Positions 12,300 through 23,451 of a DNA stretch of 64,000 nt are shown here, in pieces. This stretch comes from Anomaloglossus baeobatrachus (Eukaryota > Chordata > Amphibia > Anura > Aromobatidae): NCBI RefSeq assembly GCF_048569485.1, contig NC_134357.1, forward strand, positions 336,650,742 through 336,714,741. Direction: 5' to 3'. A model generated the notes under the pieces. The model made no database searches. It was not told the origin of the DNA and worked only from the letters and a program-made list of their open reading frames with translations. Every line of letters starts with the position of its first letter. The first letter of the stretch is position 1. Both the position numbers and the translations under genes were made by a program.

Positions 12300-13100
12300 A
12301 ATAAAAAAACATGGGGTCCCCCCCAGATTCGATCACCAGCCAAGATAAAGGAGGTCCACGGATATTGGACACTCACCAGCCTAAAAATAGCAGGCCGCAG
12401 CCACCCCAGAAGTGGCGCATCTATTAGATCTCCCCTGCTCATCCCATTACCCTGGTGCAGTGGCAAATGGGGTAATATATGGGGTTGATGCCAGCTGTGT
12501 AATGTCACCTGGCATCAAGCCCTGACAGTGATGTCATCACTAACCCAGTCAGTAATAAAAAAAATAGATGACAAACAAATTTTTATTTGAAAAAACACTC
12601 CCCAACACATTCCCTCTTTCTTCAATTTATTGGAAAGAAAAATTCAAATTGGGGTCCAGTGTAATCCAATAAGGGGGACCCCCAACGATCTATGCTCACT
12701 GCCCCAGTCAATGAAAAACAGAATGTTCCTCATTGGCTTGGGGAGCAGTGCAGTGACTTGAGCTAACATCAATAGGTCAGCCCAAGTCACCGCAGGGCAT
12801 GACGAGCGACAACATCATGAGGTTAGCTAGGTACATTACCTGCGGTGATGAACTCCGCTGAACTCCTGACATCAGCGCTCGCCACTGAATCCCATTATCC
12901 GCCGTGTTCACAGTCGAAGTAACGCAAGCAGCATGTGACATTACCAGTAGACATAGTCTTGGGCTGCTTGCGAGACTTGATGTGAGAACGTGGCAGGCAT
13001 GGAAGTCAGTGATGAGCGCTGATGTCAGGAGTGCAGCGGACTTCATCACCGCAGGTAATGAACTTTGCTAACCTCCTGATGTTGGGGCTTGTCATCCCCG
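12300..13100. repeat. Long non-coding repeat unit II (tandem partner of unit I)
   Basis: It repeats the order of landmarks of the preceding unit: CATGGGGTCCCCCCCAGATT, CACCAGCCAAGATAAAG, GCATCTATTAGAT, CCTGGTGCAGTGGCAAATGG, TTTTTATTTGAAAAAACACT, and ends GCAGGTAATGAACTTTGCTA. It is uninterrupted here (about 0.8 kb). Coding capacity is not supported. Confidence 0.55.
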
Positions 13101-13324
13101 CAGCTCCTTGCACACTGCTGTGCAAGCCCATGCTGACACACTGCAGTGCAAGCACCTGTGAGGCTGGCGGGGGAGTGGGACACAGATTGCAGCGCCACCT
13201 GATGGGAGACCTTGGTGGCCATTCAACTGGCCCACGATGACCAATTCACTTTCCAGGATACTGTTCATGTAGGAATGCTCGGACCTGACACCCATAATGT
13301 GGTGGTGTACCATCATGAGCCAGT

Positions 13325-13640
13325 TGAATGACCACCAAGGTCTCCCGATCTGACCCCCTTAGACTTTTATCTTTGGGATCATCTGAAGGCAATTGTCTAT
13401 GCTTCTACAAGATGTGCAGCATCTGAAACAACGGATACTGGAAGCCTGTGCTAGCATTTATTCTGTGGTGTTGCTATCAGTGTGTCAAGAGTGGGAGAAG
13501 AGGGTTGCATTAGCAATCCAACACAATGTGCAGCACTTTGAACAGATTTTATAAGCGGTGATAAAATTGTAAATAACTAATGAACGAATAAACTCAAGTT
13601 AAAACCAAGCACACCATTGTTATTCTTGTGAAATTCTCAA
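13325..13640 (+). mobile_element. Mariner-like transposase 3' fragment
   Basis: Forward reading gives RSPDLTPLDFYLWDHLKAIV at about 13,347-13,405, the third catalytic region of DUF4817-type or related mariner transposases. It is followed by degenerate carboxyl sequence. Only the end is present, no second terminus is found, and there are stops downstream. It differs from the family at 250-1475. Confidence 0.6.
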
Positions 13641-13827
13641 TAAGTTTATGTGCTACATAAGCCACCCTCCCATATACTAATGAGCCACAAACAGGAAGAT
13701 GATAGCACCAACCATTCCCATTTTATTTAGGTGTATCCATATAAATGGCCCAACCTGTAGTATGGTGTCCACTCCAAATGCCACGACGCACGGTTCGCAA
13801 ATGGAGCTTTCTCATGAGCAAGCAGAA

Positions 13828-14445
13828 TATAGCACCCCTGAGGTATCAGGTGCAACAAAATATGTAACCAACTGTGGACAACCCAAACCCTGGAATACCG
13901 GTGCCGGTAAACACACCAACACCCTCACACATACACTAAACCCCATGTCCAATCTGGGAAAACTGCCTAGAGACAGATTTAAAGGATGGCCATCTATTGG
14001 TTGGTAAGCATCCAATCTGCTAGGGAGAGACCCAAAAAGGGGTTGGGCTAGTAGCTAGGTGGGGAGTTGGCGGGAGGAGAAAAAAGTCAGTTGTTATTGG
14101 AGAGAGACTCTGAGGGAGTCAGAAGTGAGAGAAGTAAGGTGTTTTAGGACAGTAGCCTATGTGTTAAAAGCTGAAGAAAGAACTAGAGCTAAAAAGGAGA
14201 AGGGTTGCTGTGGAGTAAGGAACTAGTGCTCAAGGAACCTAGGGTTGCCAGAGAAGTGCGGGACCAAGACTCACAGAATCCAGCACAGGTGGGGAGCAGA
14301 ACCCTTGAATGGGAGTACGCTTCAAGCTACCTATTAAATCTGCCAGGTGAGGGGATCATCAGGGTCCCTCACCAATCTGAGTGTCACGACTCCCCTGTTC
14401 ACCACTCACCCGGGACCGAGTATCCCACTGCCCTGAGGTGTCACA
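13828..14445 (+). mobile_element. Possible LTR fossil
   Basis: It opens with TATAGCACCCCTGAGGTATC and closes ACTGCCCTGAGGTGTCACA, and includes a CTCACCCGGGACCGAG-type block. This resembles the solo LTRs elsewhere in the window in layout. Flanking duplications are not convincing, so the call is tentative. Confidence 0.3.
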
Positions 14446-14834
14446 AGTACATACAATTTTTTTACGCACTGCTGTGTAATTGTTTGCCTCCTTGTTTGCA
14501 CTAGCACTTTACATTGGTGTGTACTGGCATTTTTGCCTTACCATATCTTAGGAGAGGATTCAATTTGTATATATGCCTATTTGATGATAAAATTTGTTAT
14601 GTGGTCCATTCTCCATTTAATGTTCCCTTTTTAAAGACCTTATTTTAAAACATATGCACATTTTGTCTAATTTGTTTAAAAAAAAATACTATTTAATTTT
14701 AATATTTGAAGGTGGTTTATGAGCACCTATGGTGATTATTTGTAGGTTGAAATTATGGATTAATTCACTTTACATACTTTATTCATATTAATCTGGGGAT
14801 TTATATCACTATGACCCCAGCTGAAAGATATATA
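14446..14834. other. No feature recognised
   Basis: About 390 bp of AT-rich sequence without a coding signal or known repeat end. Confidence 0.4.
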
Positions 14835-16190
14835 CAGTGCTTTGGCTTTGTGAAAGTATTCATATACCTTGGCCTGTTACCTATTTTGTAACATTACAAC
14901 CTGTGTTTTAATTCTTTTGTAATCTGATTTGTGTGTGATATATCAGCACTAAATAGTTGGAGAAGTGAAGTGAGTAAAATATAGGCAAAAATGACATTTA
15001 TGGGATAAAATAAATACTAATTGCCGTGTCCAGAGGCAATCACCATTTTTTGCTGTGAAGTCAGTGTCATTTGGTATGTCACTATATACACACTTTTTTA
15101 TGAAAGGTCACAGAGGCTTCACCACCATTAAGCAAGAGGAATCACTAACCAAACAACAACATGAAGACCAAGGAGATCTCCAAACAAGTCAGAGACAAAG
15201 TTGTTGAGAAGTTCAAGTCAGCCGTTGGATTCTAAAAACATATCCCAATCTCTGATGATCCCCCGGAGCACCATCAAATCCATTATCATCAAATGGAGGG
15301 AACATGGTACCACCACAAACCTGCCAAGAGAGGGTCGCCCACCAAAACTCTCAGCCCAGGCAAGGAGTGCATTAATCAGAGAACCAGTACAGACACCAAA
15401 GGTAATCCTGAAGGCAGTGCAGAGTTCCCAAGCAGAGACTGGAGTATCTGTCCATATGACCCCATTAAGCCATACACTCCAAAGAGCTGGCCTTTATGGA
15501 AGAGTGGCCAAAAATAGCCTTTGCTTACAGCCAAAAATTGGAAGGCTTTTGAGGTTTGCCAAAAAAACATGTAGGGGACTCCCAAAATGTAAATGGGAAG
15601 GTGCTGTGGTCAGATGAGGCCAAAATTGAACTTATTGGCCACCAAGGTGAACACTATGTCTGGCACCAACCAACACACCTCATCACCCCAATAATACCAT
15701 ACCCGCTGTGAAACATGGTGGTGGTAGCATCATGCTGTGGAATTTTTTTGGCGGCAGGGACAGGGAAAACGGTCCAAGTCAAGAGGAAGATGGGTGGTGC
15801 AAAATAAATTTATATTCACGAGGAAAACCTGTTTCAGTCTGTCTGTGATTTTAGACTGGGACAGAGGTTCCCCTTCCAACAAGACAATGACCCAAAGCAT
15901 ACACTTGAGTGGTTTAACGGGAAACGTGTAAGTGGCCTAGTCAAAGCCAAGACCTTAATCCAATTGAGAATCTGGGGTCAGACTTGAAGATTGCTGTTCG
16001 CCAGGGGAAATTATCTAACTTGAAGGAAGTGGAGCAGTTTTGTCTTGAGGATTGGGAAGGAATCACAGTGGCAAGATGTGGAAAACTTATAGAGACTTAT
16101 CCAAAGTGACTTGCAGCTTTAATTGCAACAAAAGGAGGGTCTACAAAGTACTGCCTTTAAGGGGGTATATTTATGCAATCCTCCTTTTAA
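14835..16190 (+). mobile_element. Tc1-like transposon, decayed, right end lost
   Basis: The left end CAGTGCTTTGGCTTTGTGAA follows TA at 14,833-14,834. A transposase starts near 15,160 (MKTKEISKQVRDKVVEKFKS), continues RSTIKSIIIKWREHGTTTNL and PREGRPPKLS (the GRPR-type linker), and ends near 16,160 with AALIATKGGSTKY. Several stops and shifts interrupt it. The expected right inverted repeat is absent and an unrelated hairpin begins near 16,195. Confidence 0.8.
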
Positions 16191-16194
16191 GTGT

Positions 16195-16390
16195 AGGTGG
16201 AGGAGCAATCAGCAAGTGCAATTAACGCAGGCAGCGTTATTTATTTTCAATTTATTTGACTATATGAGTTGGGTCAAGGTGGCAAACCTTGCGCCATGCA
16301 AGTTTGCCACCTTGAAACAACTCATATAGACAAATAAATTGAAAATAAATAAATTGCAACGTTGACTATCGCTCTCACTCCACATGCAAC
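16195..16390. repeat. Hairpin-forming MITE-like palindrome
   Basis: Arms of about 54 bp (16,236-16,290 and 16,301-16,354) are near-perfect inverses around GCGCCATGCA. Weaker outer pairing continues from GGTGGAGGAGCAATCAGC to the inverse of CGCTCTCACTCCACATG. It abuts the truncated Tc1. No gene. Confidence 0.75.
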
Positions 16391-17245
16391 TATTTTATGA
16401 GATGTGGAGAAGTTTAAGAATTATTAAAATAAACTAGAAAATGGAGCAGACTTTACATTACTTTCTTAAATTTCTAATTTGTTGTTTGTTCAGTGGCTTC
16501 TAGACTCCTTTTAGATCCTGTAGTTCTGGGACCCCCTGCCAGTTGACAAATTAGATCAGATAAATGTATCCAGCCTTCCACATCCCCAATGCCCTATATC
16601 CCCCAGGGCAGAGGCTTTGGTTAGAATTATTAAAACAAATTATCATCATCAAAAGCCGTTATCTGTATGGGTTTACAAGCAAAGACCTTTTTGTAGCAGT
16701 GCAGAGTTTAGCTCTGCTTGTGACACAGGCAATGCTCACTAATAGGGCATCTGACGCATGGTAGAGACCTCGGAAACAGCTGAGGAAATAAAGCTCTCGT
16801 TAGATTAAATATCCCATGATTCTTCCCACACAGCTAAGATATATTTTATATTCAAGATTTCCAGTAGCAAAAAAAGAACACACATAAAGAATTGCAGACA
16901 AAAGTTTAGAACTTTGTGCTATAGATTGTTAACAGAGTTTTGGCTTATGTTTCAGACTTTCCTGTTTGGCCAGGTTGGCTTTCATGGGGCTTTGCCTATC
17001 ATTGATTACACATGTCCTCTCCTTCCCAATTTCAATTCCTACTATCCTATAATAGTGATAACTATCTCACTGCTCAGAGGCACGAATAATTGTTCTCATG
17101 TTAACAAAAATCAAACATGGAAAAAAAAATCTCAGCATTTCAACAGTTCCTTCCTTAATTACCTTCTTGTCTTTGATCTTATTTTGTCTCATGTTACAAT
17201 TAAAGCTGAGAAATATATACAGGAATTTTCACTTTGCCTCTACTA
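16391..17245. other. No feature recognised
   Basis: About 850 bp of AT-rich sequence. The open frames here lack homology cues and conserved motifs. Confidence 0.4.
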
Positions 17246-18058
17246 CCGTGTTTCCTTGAAAATAAGACACCGTTTTATATTATTTTTGTCTCCAAAAATG
17301 TGCTAGAGCTTATTGTTGGGGTAGATTCTAGGGGAAACACAGGTTGGGGGGTAAGTTTAGCCCCCAAAAAGGCAGGACCCCTCAGGAGAATTCTACTTAC
17401 CAGACCTCAGATGTCTGCATCACTCCAAGGTCGTCCTGCGATCTTCAGCAGGCGCTCGCAGCAGGTGTGCTCCACACCGGTCCTCCCCTGCTTCAGGCCA
17501 GCACTCACACATACATCACATCACACACACATACAACATACGGTAATACCATATTGCTTCTGGCTGACAGGGGGATCTGGAACTCAATGCAGTGGAGCAC
17601 AAGACTCTTCATTGAAACGCATGGAGGACCTGTGGTGGTACGCATTGATGCATTCCACCACAGGTCCTCCATGTGTTCCACCACATTTTGTCACGTTCCA
17701 CTGTGACCCAGGTCCCTAAAACAGTACGATATCACTGTGTGTGTGTGTGTGTGTGCATATGTATGTGTGTGTGTGTGTGTGTGTATGTGTGTGTGTGTGT
17801 GTGTTCCACCACAAATGCTCTATCTGGGTCTGGTGAGTATGATTACTAGGTCTTCTTTTTCCTCTCTGAGTGTCTGATATCTATAATGAAGTATTCTGCA
17901 GTATTCTTTAACTTTTTTAGCTGCACGGACACTTCATTATTGAATCTCAACTAGGGCTTATTTTTGGGGAAGAGCTTACATTTAATCTATACTCCAAATA
18001 GGCTGAAGACTCCTGCTAGGGCTTATTTTCGGGGTAGACTTATTTTTGGAAAACACAG
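17246..18058. mobile_element. Non-autonomous TA-flanked DNA element, 813 bp
   Basis: Begins CCGTGTTTCCTTGAAAATAA after TA and ends ACTTATTTTTGGAAAACACAG before TA. The ends are imperfect inverted repeats, and the AAAATAAG word recurs internally (GGGCTTATTTTCGGGG). It contains an internal hairpin near 17,619-17,682 (CATGGAGGACCTGTGGTGG and its inverse) and a TG microsatellite. No transposase. TA duplication suggests Tc1/mariner-type mobilisation. Confidence 0.6.
17738..17803. repeat. (TG)n microsatellite
   Basis: About 66 bp of TG repeats with a few interruptions, inside the TA-flanked element. Confidence 0.95.
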
Positions 18059-19723
18059 TATATCCCTCCTCCTTCTCCTGTCTGTGATATTTTATAACCT
18101 ACTTGTTGTAGTTAACTTTTCAGAATAAACTGTTGTGTGTGCCTATGAGGACTAACACTATTGTTACTATTGGTAACTATTATATAATGTTTATCTAGCA
18201 TTTTTTACGAATATTTCCATCTGAAGTCTGTGTCTCCAATTGTTAGTTGTTTTAGACTAGCTGCTATAATATGCCCCATACACCTAACACTGTGGCTCCG
18301 ATTCCTCAAAGTGATTATGTCACAATTCTGTTTTATATCGCTTTGAAAAGTCGCAAATTTTGCATAATGCGGAGTTGCAAAATGGGTAGAGCTACAGGGG
18401 GACGTGGGCATTATGCCACAACTCCTCTATTTCTTGATGAGCTGTGGTTTTACTTATGCCAGAAATCTTACCCCAGTCAGTGACTGGAGGAAGCTTTGTG
18501 GCGAGGCACATGGGAGCGCACGCCACTTTTCAGTCTCTCGTGATTTACTGAATCAGGAGCATCTAGTGCCAACATGCCCCTTCATCAAGACCACCTTGAA
18601 CATTGCCCGCCTTTATGTATCATGGCTTATGTCTCTCGATAACACAGCCACAAAGTAGTGACAGCAGGACATCATACAGCAATGTTGAGCAATATAGCTA
18701 CAAATCCAGAACTGGGATGACTAAAACATTTGCTATAAGCAGAAGCAAAGTCTTTGAATATCTGTCTGCCTCTTGGTCTTTTTAGCTGCCTTCTCATTTG
18801 CTCCGATTTTGTGCTTTTTTTTTCTCCATAGACTTCTATAGGCAGCATATAACCTGATCACTCAGTGAGCTGCAAGTCTGTTTTCGCTTTTATTACATGG
18901 CCTTTAATAGTTTTTCATAATAACTGATAAGTTCAAAAGTGGCTGATAAAATTGAGAAACAGTCATTTCTATCTAGTAATATACAGTATATTACATAAGC
19001 TCCTGCTTCATTTGTTTTTTAAGTGATTTTTTTAAAAAACATTTATGTGCAAATTCAAAAATTATTTTTTTCTTGTATTTTACCTTTTTACCTAAAGACA
19101 TAATCCTTTAATATGTTGCATATCAGTCTATTTCATTGTAATATGAAATGAGATAGACTTTGTACTCCAGTATGTTACTGCAGTACATTTGTAAAAAAAA
19201 AAAAGACATTCCAAAAGGTCACAAGTGATTAATGTATTAGACCAATTAATCTTGATAAGAAACACCAGGACCATATTGTCCAGCAAGGAAAAAAACAACA
19301 TGAAACCAAGAAAAGGTGCAAACTTAAAAGTTAATATTAGAGCCATTTTACTAGAGAAAAAAAGGCACAAAGACAAAGATGAATCAGGTCCAAAGTTTTT
19401 CAAATTAATTTGTACTATTGATTTATGCAATGTTTGCTGAAACTGTTACATTTTTAAATAATTTATTTCTACAAATTAAATTTCTTACCATGGTCCCAAC
19501 CATGCTCCATAAAGTTACTTTCAGCAAAAAGATTCCTAGCATGCATAATTTCCTATTAAAGTTCTGTACTGAGACACAAGGTGCGGAAAATGATTTGACT
19601 TTGGTCAGGAAGGAATTTGTTTATTTCTATGAGACACAATTATCTGCAATCACTTGGCAGTTTTTATTTTGCCTTCTTTTGCATGAAATAATGAACTGAA
19701 ATAACTAAGTAAAATTTTCTCTG
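18059..19723. other. No gene seen
   Basis: About 1.7 kb. A stretch from 18,294 (GATTCCTCAAAGTGATTATG) to about 18,555 (GATTTACTGAATCAGGAG) looks like a diverged inverted repeat element but lacks clear termini. The rest is AT-rich, and the longest frames lack recognisable domains. Confidence 0.4.
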
Positions 19724-19726
19724 TTA

Positions 19727-19915
19727 GGCCTTGTTCACACATTCAGTACTGGGTCATTATTTTACATCAGTATTTATACGCCAAAACCAGGAGTGAGTAA
19801 AAAATACAGAAGTGGTGCCCATGTTTCTATTCGTTTCTCAGATTCTTCCACTCCTGGTTTTGGATTACAATTACTGAGGTAATACTGACCAAATACTGAA
19901 CATGTGGATGTGACC
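19727..19915. mobile_element. Harbinger-like MITE, 189 bp, TTA duplication
   Basis: Begins GGCCTTGTTCACACATTCAG and ends with the near-inverse CATGTGGATGTGACC. Flanked by TTA at 19,724-19,726 and 19,916-19,918. Internal arms pair through CCAAAACCAGGAGTG and CACTCCTGGTTTTGG. Confidence 0.75.
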
Positions 19916-19929
19916 TTAGTCTGGGTTTA

Positions 19930-20841
19930 TGTGGCGCCCCTTACCTGGTCAGGCACCACTGAGTACTGCACCCATGCTGGGACAGTGCTTCCAGGTAATC
20001 CTAAGGGCCAGAACGAGGTGTGTACGCACAGACACATAGCAACCAGGTCTCCCACACCTTTAGAGGGGACCCTTGGGTAGTCTATGGAGAGGGCTAGCTT
20101 TCAAATCTTTTCAAGAGGTGGAGCGGAGGGGTTGGGAGCTAAAGTGCAGAAGTTGTAAGGAAAGAAAGGAGAACCAGTCTGGTAGCGGAGGCGGACATGC
20201 GCGCTCACACTAGTCAGATCCTGCACGGTGTAGTGACAGTTGGCGTGGGAGAACGGTCACCGAGGAGTCAGAGAAAAGAGGTGATCCTGGTGACTAGGCA
20301 CGTACGGGGATAGGTCCCTAGAGCAGACTCAAAGTTTAAATATCTGCTAAACCTGCCGGTGAGGGGAACTACAAGTACCTCAGCAACCACACAGAGTCCG
20401 AGCCTCAGCAGCAATGCAGGGACCCATAAGGAGACAGAACTAGAAGCCATCTCACCTGGTCCACGCTGTCGGCAAACGGTCCAAAAAAGGGGAGAAAAGG
20501 CAGTAGCGACTCCCTGGGTAGACCCCCACGGTACTTCAGGTCAGGGGGTTATCCGAACACAGAAGTGCTAGGAAGGCAAGCTAACCTGTTACCCTCAGAC
20601 TGGCCCGAAGGAGCCCCTGGTCCTACCTGGTTACTCACAGCAATACCCGGGTCAGCTCATAGCAACAACATCTGAGTGAGTAAAAACGAGTTAAAATCTG
20701 CAGTGGTGGTCATCCATATCCCTGACCGCAAGCCGTGAGTGGCGTCACGAAACATACAAAATCTGACATACCTGTTTGCCATATACAGAAGAAGACTCTG
20801 TGGCGTCCCTGAAGCTGGATTGATGTCCCTGAGGCAACACA
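19930..20841 (+). mobile_element. Solo LTR fossil, 912 bp, TTTA duplication
   Basis: Starts TGTGGCGCCCCTTACCTGG and ends GAGGCAACACA, flanked by TTTA on both sides (19,926-19,929 and 20,842-20,845). It is the same family as three others in this window: shared TGTG(G/A)(C/T)GCCC start, GTGGCGTCAC-type block near the end, CA finish and 4-bp duplications. No internal region is present. ERV or Gypsy origin cannot be decided from an LTR alone. Diverged from its relatives, so not young. Confidence 0.7.
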
Positions 20842-21639
20842 TTTACACTACCCTAGTGATGGGCATACCCCCCGATGTTCGGGATCGGGAGCCTCACCCG
20901 AACGCTTTGCAAAGATCGAGTTTGGGTTCTGAGATAACGCGAACTTGTGTCCGAACACCAAACTCAGGCTTTACAGTTATGGGATGGGGCAGGAGAAGGG
21001 GCTGTAAAATAAAGAATAAAGTTAATAATAAACATTGACATTATACTTACAGGTCCTGCAACACGTCCGGCAGACTCTGTTTTCCGGCTTCTTCTTCCAC
21101 ATCCAATCATTACTCTGTCCCTGGGTAAGCACTAAAGGACTTCCATGACATCATAACTATGTAATCAGTCTTGTGTGAATGTTGTACAGACATTGGTTTA
21201 CAGACTAGTCATATGGCTATGACGTCATTGAAGGTCCTGTTAACTGAACTTTGTCTGTCATTATGCAAGTGTCACATCGCATCACCTAATACGATGCACA
21301 CTCTTCCGACAGGAGCGGGTCGGCTGCATGCATGTCCATGCAGCTGAGGTACTCCTGTCCTGAGAGTGTCAGGCCGTGCGGGGTGATACAATGCGAGACG
21401 CAAGTGGAATCATACCCTCACTGTCAGCCTGCTTCTCACTCTGTACAATGTGATGAAACAGAGCTGACATGGCTCTCTCTGCTTCTCACTCCGTATAGAC
21501 ACTGTCTGTACCGAGTGATGAAGCAGAGCTGACAATGCTCTACCTGTGAACTACATTGGGCTAAGGATTTTTTTTCATAATAAAGATGGAGTATTTAAAT
21601 GACTTTTTTGTTTTTTTAATAATAAAAAAATTCTATGTG

Positions 21640-21652
21640 TTATATATATCTA

Positions 21653-21725
<73 letters not shown>

Positions 21726-21726
21726 T
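21640..21726. repeat. (TA)n microsatellite
   Basis: About 85 bp of nearly pure TA repeats with two CA variants, near the centre of the inverted repeat. Confidence 0.95.
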
Positions 21727-21897
21727 ACAGCTCTGGCAAATATTAAGAGACCACTGCAAAATGTTCTGTTTATCTGATTTTTCCCTTTATAGGTATATAT
21801 TTGAGTAAACTGTAAATTGTTCTTTTATTCTATAAAATACTGACGTGTCTCCGAATTTCCAAGCAAAAATTTTTGTATTTATTTTCTGAAAATAGTA
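21727..21897. mobile_element. Tc1-like terminal fragment
   Basis: CAGCTCTGGCAAATATTAAG followed by AGACCACTGCAAAATG is the terminal sequence of a common Tc1-like group (usually CAGCTCTGGAAAAAATTAAG). Only about 170 bp, without transposase. It adjoins the TA microsatellite. Confidence 0.6.
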
Positions 21898-22272
21898 GTT
21901 TATAGATGCCGATGCGACACTCGCACAGTGACAGTCAAAGTTCAGTTAACAGGACCTTCGATGACGTCATAGCCATGTGACCAGTCTGTAAGCCAATGTC
22001 TGTACAACATTCACACCAGACTGGTCACATGGCTATGACGTGATGGATGGTCCTTTAGTCAGTGGTGCTTACCGGGGGCACAGCAGTGGTCGGACGTAGA
22101 CGGGAAACGGAGTCTTCAGGATAAGTTGCGGAACCTGAAAGTGCTTTTTTATAGTTCCTGGACCCGAACTATAACATGAGCTTCCCAGGAAAGCTTGTGT
22201 TTGGGATCGTGTGCATGAACACAGTGCTCGATACGAACCCTGAACTTCACAGTTCGGGTTCGAACATCACTA

Positions 22273-23443
22273 GTTCTGAACTTTTTTAACCACCGAAATA
22301 TAATTACACCTACATATGCAATATCATAGTGACAAGTCATCTTTACCTGAGGATGAATGGTTTAAAAACCAGAACACAATAGCAGAATTATATTTTTTTT
22401 CTACAATTGTATTATTTTTTTCGGTTTATAATATGACCACATTTACGATATAATTTAAAGCTACAATTTGGCTCACAAATAACAATCCCATATAGCTATG
22501 TCGATGGAAAAATAAAAAAGTTATAGATATTTGGAATAAGAGGAGGAAAAAACAAATGTGCTTAAATATAGAATGTCCAGGGCTTTAACATTTAATATGG
22601 TAGGGTATGAAAAAGCCATTTTTAAACCAAACAAGCCTGATAATAATCAGAAGAAAATAAATATCTTTACTTTTAAGATCTACTTTTTCAATTTGTAGAT
22701 GGCACATTTACCATGCAAACAAGCCTGTGCCTAGGGCAACTGAATTTTTCAAGAGACTTATAAGTTGCCGGGTAATTAGACACATAAGCACTTAGGGGGC
22801 ACAATTGCTAATTTCGGGCAGAATTTGCTATAAATACAACCTACTGTGGCAGTGTTAAATGACTTGTGAACATGGAGTTAAGAGAAACATAATAGGAATT
22901 TATTAAGATTTTTCTGAACTATTTTAGTCTCTTTGTGTCCTGTCAGAGACTAATGGTTAACTAGCTTTGCATTTCTCTCAATTTTGCACACTTTTTACCC
23001 TTAGCAGTCTCCTGTCCCCTTCATTCCTGCTTTGATTTATCAGAGTTAATGAGTTGATACGAGAAAGGGGGGCAATCAGCGAAAAAGGAGGATTTTAGAG
23101 AAAAAGGGACACAGACATTGTACCCTGCACATTACTTCAGGGCAACTGCAAATTACTAATCACAAAATTGGACAAAATGTAAGTGCAGTGAGGGGAATAC
23201 AAGACAAGGACTAAGGAATAGAGAGTGGGAAGAGCTCAAGAAATGAAAAAGAGACATTTTGGAAAATTAAATAGGAATAAGAGCCATAGCATTAGTTTTC
23301 AAAAATGCTAAAATGTTACGATTACATAAACGTCACAAAAAAAGGCAAAACCAAGATTTTTTTAGGGATTAAACTATATATTTTATGGTATATAGCATAT
23401 ATGAATACATGCCCAAATATAAGAAGATAAAACCAGATCATAG
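22273..23443. other. No feature recognised
   Basis: About 1.2 kb of AT-rich sequence without long frames, known repeat ends or RNA-like structure that I can support. Confidence 0.4.
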
Positions 23444-23451
23444 GTGACAAT

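Larger units (their letters stand above)
20854..22272. repeat. Large inverted repeat element with TAGTGATG ends
   Basis: The left end TAGTGATGGGCAT and the right end TTCGAACATCACTA are inverses. Arms are about 370-450 bp and share GTTCAGTTAACAGGACCTTC with its inverse, and the TGGCTATGACGTCAT-type block. The centre holds a TA microsatellite and a Tc1 end fragment, so the original palindrome was later enlarged. No coding capacity. Confidence 0.75.
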
